Source of the DNA: Lentisphaerota bacterium
Lineage (GTDB): Bacteria > Verrucomicrobiota > Lentisphaeria > Victivallales > UBA1829
Direction of reading: 5' to 3'
NCBI GenBank assembly: GCA_015061915.1
Contig: SUVR01000006.1
Coordinates: 62,001-126,000 of the forward strand
DNA length: 64,000 bases
Shown here: positions 59,759-64,000 of the stretch, piece by piece
How positions within the stretch are numbered: the stretch's first letter is position 1
How the letters are laid out: each line of letters begins with the position of its first letter
Notes under the pieces: generated by a model
What the model was told of the DNA's origin: nothing
Database searches by the model: none
What the model saw: only the letters and a program-made list of their open reading frames with translations
Position numbers and translations under genes: made by a program

Positions 59759-62398
59759 TCAGTGGATAATATCCAGCACAAGCTCGCCGAAACTGGAGGC
59801 TTCATGGACGGTGCCGCCACCCCAGCTCGACATCTCCCGAACCCGGGCGGGGACCATCTTTTTTGTCTTCTTATCCAGCCGTTCGGTATCGTAATATTTT
59901 CCCCGGACAGGCAGGAAAAGCAGCTTGTGATTTTTCATGGGATCCACCCCGATCTCGGAGAACGGGATCTTCACCACGGCGATCCAGCGATCCTTCTGCC
60001 GCAGGATGTTGCGCTCCCATTTTCCGTTCCAGGAGCTGTCGAATACTTTTCCATCGTACACCGCAATATTGCCCACATCGAAGGCGAACTGATGATACAC
60101 GCCGGTCCGGGAATCGCCCACAAAAAATTCCATGATATCGCCCCGGGGGAATGTTTCGCCACCATCGGCTTTCAACTTTGAGGGGATGAGTTTTTCGGCA
60201 TCATCGGCAAAGTTATCGAAGCGGATGTAAAGATTTTTCATATCGTGCAGCACTCGGACATCGGTACGGAATTTTGCTGTTTCGCCTTTCTTTCCATGGA
60301 CTTGGAACGGGGGCAGTTTCACGGCGGACTGCCAGCATGGGGCGTCCGGCTTGATCTCAGCCCCGGCAAAAAACGGCACCCGCTGGCTGACCCGGTTGTT
60401 GTTCCGGGCAACGCTCATCCAGCTTTCAAACTGTTCCCGATGTCTGCGGATCAATTCCCGGCTGACCGGATGCTGCGCCAACTTTCCGGCTTCCTCCAGC
60501 GCGGCACGGCAGGCTTCTTCATCGCCCGCCTCGAAAAGATACATCTGCGCCATAGTCTGCCCCTGATCCATGTAGATGGAGGGATAATCGCTGGCGTACC
60601 AGTTTTTCCGGATCGTGTCGTAATACCGTTTCATGGCGGGGGCGGCTTCCCGATACACACGGGTGATGAACTGATCGCGCAGGGCGGAAATATCGGCATC
60701 GCAGTCCCACCACAGACGCGCTATGCACCAGGCGGTGATGGCGGAATTATCCCATACCCCGATACTGGAGGAATGGTCCACGGGCCACTCGGTGTTCAGA
60801 TCGATCACGCCCAGTTCCCGACAGAACCGGAAGTCATCCTGCAGCACCTCTTCCAACGGTCTGGGGAAACCGGCGGCGCAGCCGTAATATTCCCGCAGCC
60901 AGACCATGGGGCTTGCCTTCGCCCATTCGGTCAACCGCTTGGTAACGCCGCCGTTGCGGTCAAGGTCACGCAAGGGCTTTTTGTTGTCCTTGTCATACGG
61001 ACAGAACTGGATCCGGATATTGTCCTCAATGGGGAACGGGGGCGCAACTGCGGTGCAGTAATAGGCGTAGGTCAGGATCGTTACATCCGGATGAGTCCGT
61101 TTCAAAAGGATGGCGACCTCGTTGAGAAAACGGAAGTACTGGGCAGACCGGAACCGGGGATCGTTGTTGCGGATCACAGTGCCATCCTTCAGCTTGATAG
61201 GCTTGAGACAGGGCGGACAGTCACAGACGGTCCAGCTGTCTTCGCAGGAAAGGTTCACGCCCTTTGCCAGCGGATTCCGGTTCAGGTGTTCCCGCAGATT
61301 TTTCATGTACGGTGTAAAAATCCTGCGGTTGGTGAAACAGAGCTGTCCGGTGGTGATCCGCTTGCCGTCCTTCATCACAAAAAAGTCCGGATTGGTCGCA
61401 AAATATTCTTTCGGGTGCAGGAACATCCGCAGACCGTGTCCGCCGCCGGCTGTGGGGTAATCGTTTGCCAGCGGAGAAGGCTTGTTGCTGCCGATCCGGC
61501 TGTGGGCGTTCATCCGGTTCCGGGCAGCCCATTCCGGTTCGGTACGCATACTGTGCACGGTAAAGCCGATCCCCCGGAGACGGGAAGTCGGCACGGAGCG
61601 GAACGAGGCATTTTTCACGGCAAGCGTGGGGATATTGCTGTAAACCGTCCCAACCGTCGGATCGGGCCGCAGCCAGATGATATCGGTATTTTCCTCCAGA
61701 AACGCATAGATTCCGTGGAGCGTGCCCTTGCTCCGGTTGCCGGAAATGCGGATCACATTCTTCTCCTGCCGGACCGCAAAACCATCGGTCTCCCCGATGG
61801 CGATCACATCTTCCGGCGAGTGGATCCAGCCGCCGCCGACAACCAGATTCAAGCGGTCAGCCGCCACGGTATGAGCAATGGGCAGTTCTGCGCCGGTGAT
61901 CTTTTTCAGCCAGAACTGAAGTTCTTTTGCGGCATACTGTTCCGTAAGATCGCCGCCTTTTTCCAGCACGATCTGCGCCACAGGGATGCCATCACGGGTC
62001 AGGATGCGGTCCTGATCCGTTCTGCCGTCCTTTTCATCCTCCGGGGAGTCGCTTGCCACATGGATCCCGAACATCCGTACTTCCTCCGGCAAACTTGCTT
62101 CCGCACGCTTGATCACATTCATAACATCCACTTTTGCCAGTGCCATATCGGTTCCGTGCCTGAATTGGAGCGTCAAACGATATTTTCCCCCGTCATTGGA
62201 TTCCGAAGACAAGTAGAGCAGATTGTCCAATCCGTTCATTTCCGCTTCGATAGGCGCCGCCACGGTGGCAATCACTTTTTCCGCTCCGGCACCCGGATAA
62301 GTTGCTGTAACAAAAACGGATGGCTGTTTTCCGCACATACACCCGCTCAAAACGATAATCCCGAAGACAGCCGCCGCAAGCAAAAGCACCCGTTTCAT
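59759..62398 (-). CDS. Lipoprotein fusing an RND efflux-porter segment to a DUF4838 glycosidase
   Basis: The 879-residue product has a lipoprotein signal (lipobox LSGC, C20). Residues 26-113 match the porter (PN1/PC1) domain of RND pumps such as AcrB: VTATYPGAGAEKV, MNGLDNLLYLSSES, LTLQFRHGTDMALAKVDV and LPEEVRMFGIHV. From about 138 a GH67-N-like domain (QIVLEKGGDLTEQYAAKELQ) leads into the DUF4838 barrel (NLSCEDSWTVCDCPPC, then YAYYCTAVAPPFP). The last 200 residues are a CBM9-like sandwich (NLYIRFDNFAD, DIMEFFVGDSRTG). It is probably anchored in the outer membrane and acts on glycans. No RND helices or other pump genes are near. Confidence 0.85.
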   Translation of the reverse strand: MKRVLLLAAAVFGIIVLSGCMCGKQPSVFVTATYPGAGAEKVIATVAAPIEAEMNGLDNLLYLSSESNDGGKYRLTLQFRHGTDMALAKVDVMNVIKRAEASLPEEVRMFGIHVASDSPEDEKDGRTDQDRILTRDGIPVAQIVLEKGGDLTEQYAAKELQFWLKKITGAELPIAHTVAADRLNLVVGGGWIHSPEDVIAIGETDGFAVRQEKNVIRISGNRSKGTLHGIYAFLEENTDIIWLRPDPTVGTVYSNIPTLAVKNASFRSVPTSRLRGIGFTVHSMRTEPEWAARNRMNAHSRIGSNKPSPLANDYPTAGGGHGLRMFLHPKEYFATNPDFFVMKDGKRITTGQLCFTNRRIFTPYMKNLREHLNRNPLAKGVNLSCEDSWTVCDCPPCLKPIKLKDGTVIRNNDPRFRSAQYFRFLNEVAILLKRTHPDVTILTYAYYCTAVAPPFPIEDNIRIQFCPYDKDNKKPLRDLDRNGGVTKRLTEWAKASPMVWLREYYGCAAGFPRPLEEVLQDDFRFCRELGVIDLNTEWPVDHSSSIGVWDNSAITAWCIARLWWDCDADISALRDQFITRVYREAAPAMKRYYDTIRKNWYASDYPSIYMDQGQTMAQMYLFEAGDEEACRAALEEAGKLAQHPVSRELIRRHREQFESWMSVARNNNRVSQRVPFFAGAEIKPDAPCWQSAVKLPPFQVHGKKGETAKFRTDVRVLHDMKNLYIRFDNFADDAEKLIPSKLKADGGETFPRGDIMEFFVGDSRTGVYHQFAFDVGNIAVYDGKVFDSSWNGKWERNILRQKDRWIAVVKIPFSEIGVDPMKNHKLLFLPVRGKYYDTERLDKKTKKMVPARVREMSSWGGGTVHEASSFGELVLDIIH
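62060..62323 (-). other. RND (AcrB-like) porter segment within the DUF4838 lipoprotein
   Basis: Encodes residues 26-113 of the fusion. The closest recognisable form is the AcrB/MexB stretch following TM1, with the same order of ATYPGA, MNGLDNLLY, SSxS, LTLxFxxGTD and LPEEV elements. It ends where the second helix or the PN2 region would normally continue. No frame break is visible at either junction. Confidence 0.8.
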
Positions 62399-62446
62399 AT
62401 TGTTTCCTTCCGTTGGATTGTTGATCGTTCAAAAATATTCTTTTAC

Positions 62447-62475
62447 ACCATAATCCGACATGACGAAAAAATCAA
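62447..62475 (-). promoter_or_regulatory. Promoter of the RND-DUF4838 gene
   Basis: Minus-strand TTGATT (62470-62475), a 17 bp spacer and TATGGT (62447-62452), 49 bases before the ATG. Confidence 0.55.
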
Positions 62476-62567
62476 GTAAAATTTTGCTTGCAGACTTTTT
62501 TTTTGGCATTTCTGTGGTATTGTATGCGGTGGATATACTAAAGATATAAGAAAGAAAGCGTGAAAAT

Positions 62568-63380
62568 ATGAAACTTGCAGAAGACCGCCCGATCGTCTTT
62601 TTCGACCTGGAAACGACAGGGACCAATATCAGTCTGGACCGGATCGTGGAACTTTCCGTTGTGAAGATCCATCCGGATGGCGAACGGGAGACCCGTACCC
62701 GCAGACTGAATCCGGAAATGCCGATCCCGCCGGAAGCGACGGCGGTACATCACATTTCCGATGAAGATGTTGCCAACGAACCGACGTTCCGGCAGATCGC
62801 CAAAAATTTTTACATCTTTCTGGAAGGATGCGATCTGGGCGGATACAATATTGTAAAATTTGACATCCCCGTGCTGATCAGGGAATTTCAGCGGGCGGGT
62901 CTTCAGTTCTCCATGGAAGGCAGACGCATTGTGGATGCGTACACGATCTTCTGCCGTATGGAACCGCGGAATCTGACCGCTGCATACAAATTCTTCTGCG
63001 GCAAAAAATTGGAAGGCGCTCACGGCGCCGCCGCCGATACCATAGCAACTGTGGAGATCTGTGAAGCACAGCTTGCCAAATACGGCGATCCTGCATACAC
63101 CGATCTGCCGGAGGGAATCGAAAAATTCCCGTCGACCCCGGACGAGATGAACGCATTTTGCGCCTCCCAGAACCCGGATTGGATCGATGCCAACGGCAGG
63201 TTCAAGTGGCGCGGCGGCGAAGCGGTAGTCTCTTTCGGCAAGTACAACGGCACCCCCCTGCGGAAGATCGCTGAAGATTTCCCCGATTTTCTCCGCTGGA
63301 TCCTGAAAGCCGACTTCCCGGAGGATGTCCGCAAGATCGCCTCCGATGCGCTGATCGGTAAATTTCCGGAGAAATCCTGA
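62568..63380 (+). CDS. DnaQ-like 3'-5' exonuclease
   Basis: The 270-residue protein has the DEDDh exonuclease motifs: FFDLETTGTN (Exo I), GGYNIVKFDIPVL (Exo II) and HGAAADTIAT (Exo III). The last 50 residues (VSFGKYNGTPLRKIAEDFP) match the small C-terminal domain of exonuclease X-type enzymes. It probably trims DNA or RNA 3' ends in repair, rather than proof-reading in a polymerase. The next gene starts inside its stop codon (TGATG). Confidence 0.9.
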   Translation: MKLAEDRPIVFFDLETTGTNISLDRIVELSVVKIHPDGERETRTRRLNPEMPIPPEATAVHHISDEDVANEPTFRQIAKNFYIFLEGCDLGGYNIVKFDIPVLIREFQRAGLQFSMEGRRIVDAYTIFCRMEPRNLTAAYKFFCGKKLEGAHGAAADTIATVEICEAQLAKYGDPAYTDLPEGIEKFPSTPDEMNAFCASQNPDWIDANGRFKWRGGEAVVSFGKYNGTPLRKIAEDFPDFLRWILKADFPEDVRKIASDALIGKFPEKS

Positions 63381-64000
63381 TGGACGGCGATCAGATCCAA
63401 TATCTCATAGAGCTGCTGGACGATGACAACGAACAGAGCGTCCAGCTCGCTATGGCTGCCCTGTTGAAGAGCGATGATGCCAGTCTGGACAGTTGTCTCA
63501 GCAAGCTTCAGCAGAGCCGCAACACCCGTTTGCAGAAACGGGTCCGGCAGCTGGAAACAGCGTTGCAGGCACGGCGGAACCGGAAAAACCTGGAAAAACG
63601 GCTCAAGCGCAGTTCCCTGCTGGAAGGCTGTGTTCAGCTGCATCTGTGCTGGTTCGACAACGATCAGGCAGAACTGGTCTACAAGCAGTGGAATGATCTG
63701 CTTGCCGATTATCGGATCGGCTGCGGCGGAAGACCCTCTCTGGCATCGGCGGCAGATTTCATGGCAAAAAAAGAGTTCCACGCACCCATGAACGATGATC
63801 TGGCGGCAGATTTCTATTGTCTCGGAATCGTGCTGGAAGATAAGTACGGCTCCGATCTGCTCCTTTCCATCATCACGGCGGAACTGCTGCGGGCGGGGGG
63901 AGTCTCCTGCACCGTGGCAAGGTATGCAGACGATTTCTGCGTGATGGACCGCGCCGGGAATCTGGTGCTGCCCGCCTACGACTGGCGTTACTGCGGACAC
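63380..64000 (+). CDS. SirB1/transglutaminase-like protein, N-terminal part (runs off window)
   Basis: The frame is open from ATG at 63380 to the end of the window (207 residues). The first 120 residues are helical and Leu/Arg/Lys-rich. From about 140 the stretch MNDDLAADFYCLGIVLEDKYGSDLLLSIITAELL and the following SCTVARYADDFCVMD resemble the SirB1 N-terminal (transglutaminase-like) domain. Only half is seen, so the call is tentative. Translation is coupled to the exonuclease by the overlap. Confidence 0.55.
   Translation, partial: MDGDQIQYLIELLDDDNEQSVQLAMAALLKSDDASLDSCLSKLQQSRNTRLQKRVRQLETALQARRNRKNLEKRLKRSSLLEGCVQLHLCWFDNDQAELVYKQWNDLLADYRIGCGGRPSLASAADFMAKKEFHAPMNDDLAADFYCLGIVLEDKYGSDLLLSIITAELLRAGGVSCTVARYADDFCVMDRAGNLVLPAYDWRYCGH

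Noticed and set aside
60245-62479. Open frame of 744 codons on the plus strand opposite the DUF4838 lipoprotein gene
   Set aside because: Antisense to an unmistakable lipoprotein/glycosidase; low-complexity, His/Arg/Gly-rich product without domains.

Overview
The window is a gene-dense piece (about 55 genes, GC near 55%) of a bacterial chromosome that most resembles a gut-type Lentisphaerota (Victivallis-like) or other PVC-superphylum bacterium. This is inferred from content: secreted or cytoplasmic glycosidases of the DUF4838 and DUF4091/GH123-like types, a fused MurB-Ddl cell-wall enzyme, an EFR1-type flavodoxin-ferredoxin protein, and Gram-negative envelope genes (a BamE-like lipoprotein and a GmhB-type phosphatase). 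No tRNA, rRNA, CRISPR array, insertion sequence or phage gene was found.

Layout. 1-7.1 kb: the tail of a NudC-like Nudix hydrolase, a DMT transporter, an EFR1 ferredoxin, a low-molecular-weight tyrosine phosphatase, a PHP-domain lipoprotein gene interrupted by one in-frame TAG, a polysaccharide deacetylase and a CorC-type membrane protein. 7.3-15.8 kb: carbohydrate use (GH2, GH78 rhamnosidase, tandem class II aldolase) facing an opposite-strand operon of GmhB, a 20-residue-repeat secreted protein and a second deacetylase. 15.9-23.1 kb: housekeeping (BipA/TypA, ABC-F, then an operon of a TPR protein, SpoU methyltransferase, orphan PTS IIA, ThiL and TsaE). 23.2-31.7 kb: RfbB with a ferredoxin-nitroreductase, a DUF4105 membrane protein with two tiny membrane proteins, and a LamG / CBM9-like / metallophosphoesterase operon. 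31.7-44.0 kb, mostly minus strand: MurC with a GH63-like glycosidase, an ADP-ribosylglycohydrolase operon ending in a frameshifted MATE gene, an acidic zinc-ribbon protein, a lipoprotein-HisI-MurB/Ddl operon and citrate synthase; an HExxH membrane protein lies on the plus strand. 44.2-49.7 kb: PurU, an NSS transporter, a DMT transporter and a polar amino-acid ABC transporter. 49.7-54.4 kb: two convergent gene pairs separated by GC-rich multi-hairpin palindromes, a zinc alcohol dehydrogenase with a Lys/Ala-rich tail, a DUF4091 protein, an RRM protein and a BamE-like lipoprotein. 54.5-64 kb: an Asp-tailed secreted protein, CopA, ribokinase with a GRP sugar porter, a lipoprotein fusing an RND efflux-pump segment to a DUF4838 glycosidase, a DnaQ-like exonuclease and a SirB1-like protein cut by the window end.

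How it works together. The carbohydrate genes suggest breakdown of rhamnose- and galactose/glucuronate-containing host or plant glycans, with uptake by DMT/GRP/NSS carriers, alongside ordinary housekeeping. About 20 sigma70-type promoters can be read by eye. Nearly all are TTGAnn or TTGCAA, a 16-18 bp spacer, then TATATT-like, and they let operon boundaries be drawn.

Most unusual: the RND-porter/DUF4838 fusion lipoprotein (59759-62398), the paired cloverleaf palindromes (49772-49891 and 53069-53276), the in-frame TAG inside a PHP active site (4195-4197) in a region where TAG stops are almost absent, the histone-like tail on a dehydrogenase, and the HExxH membrane protein. No complete new multi-gene system was proven.
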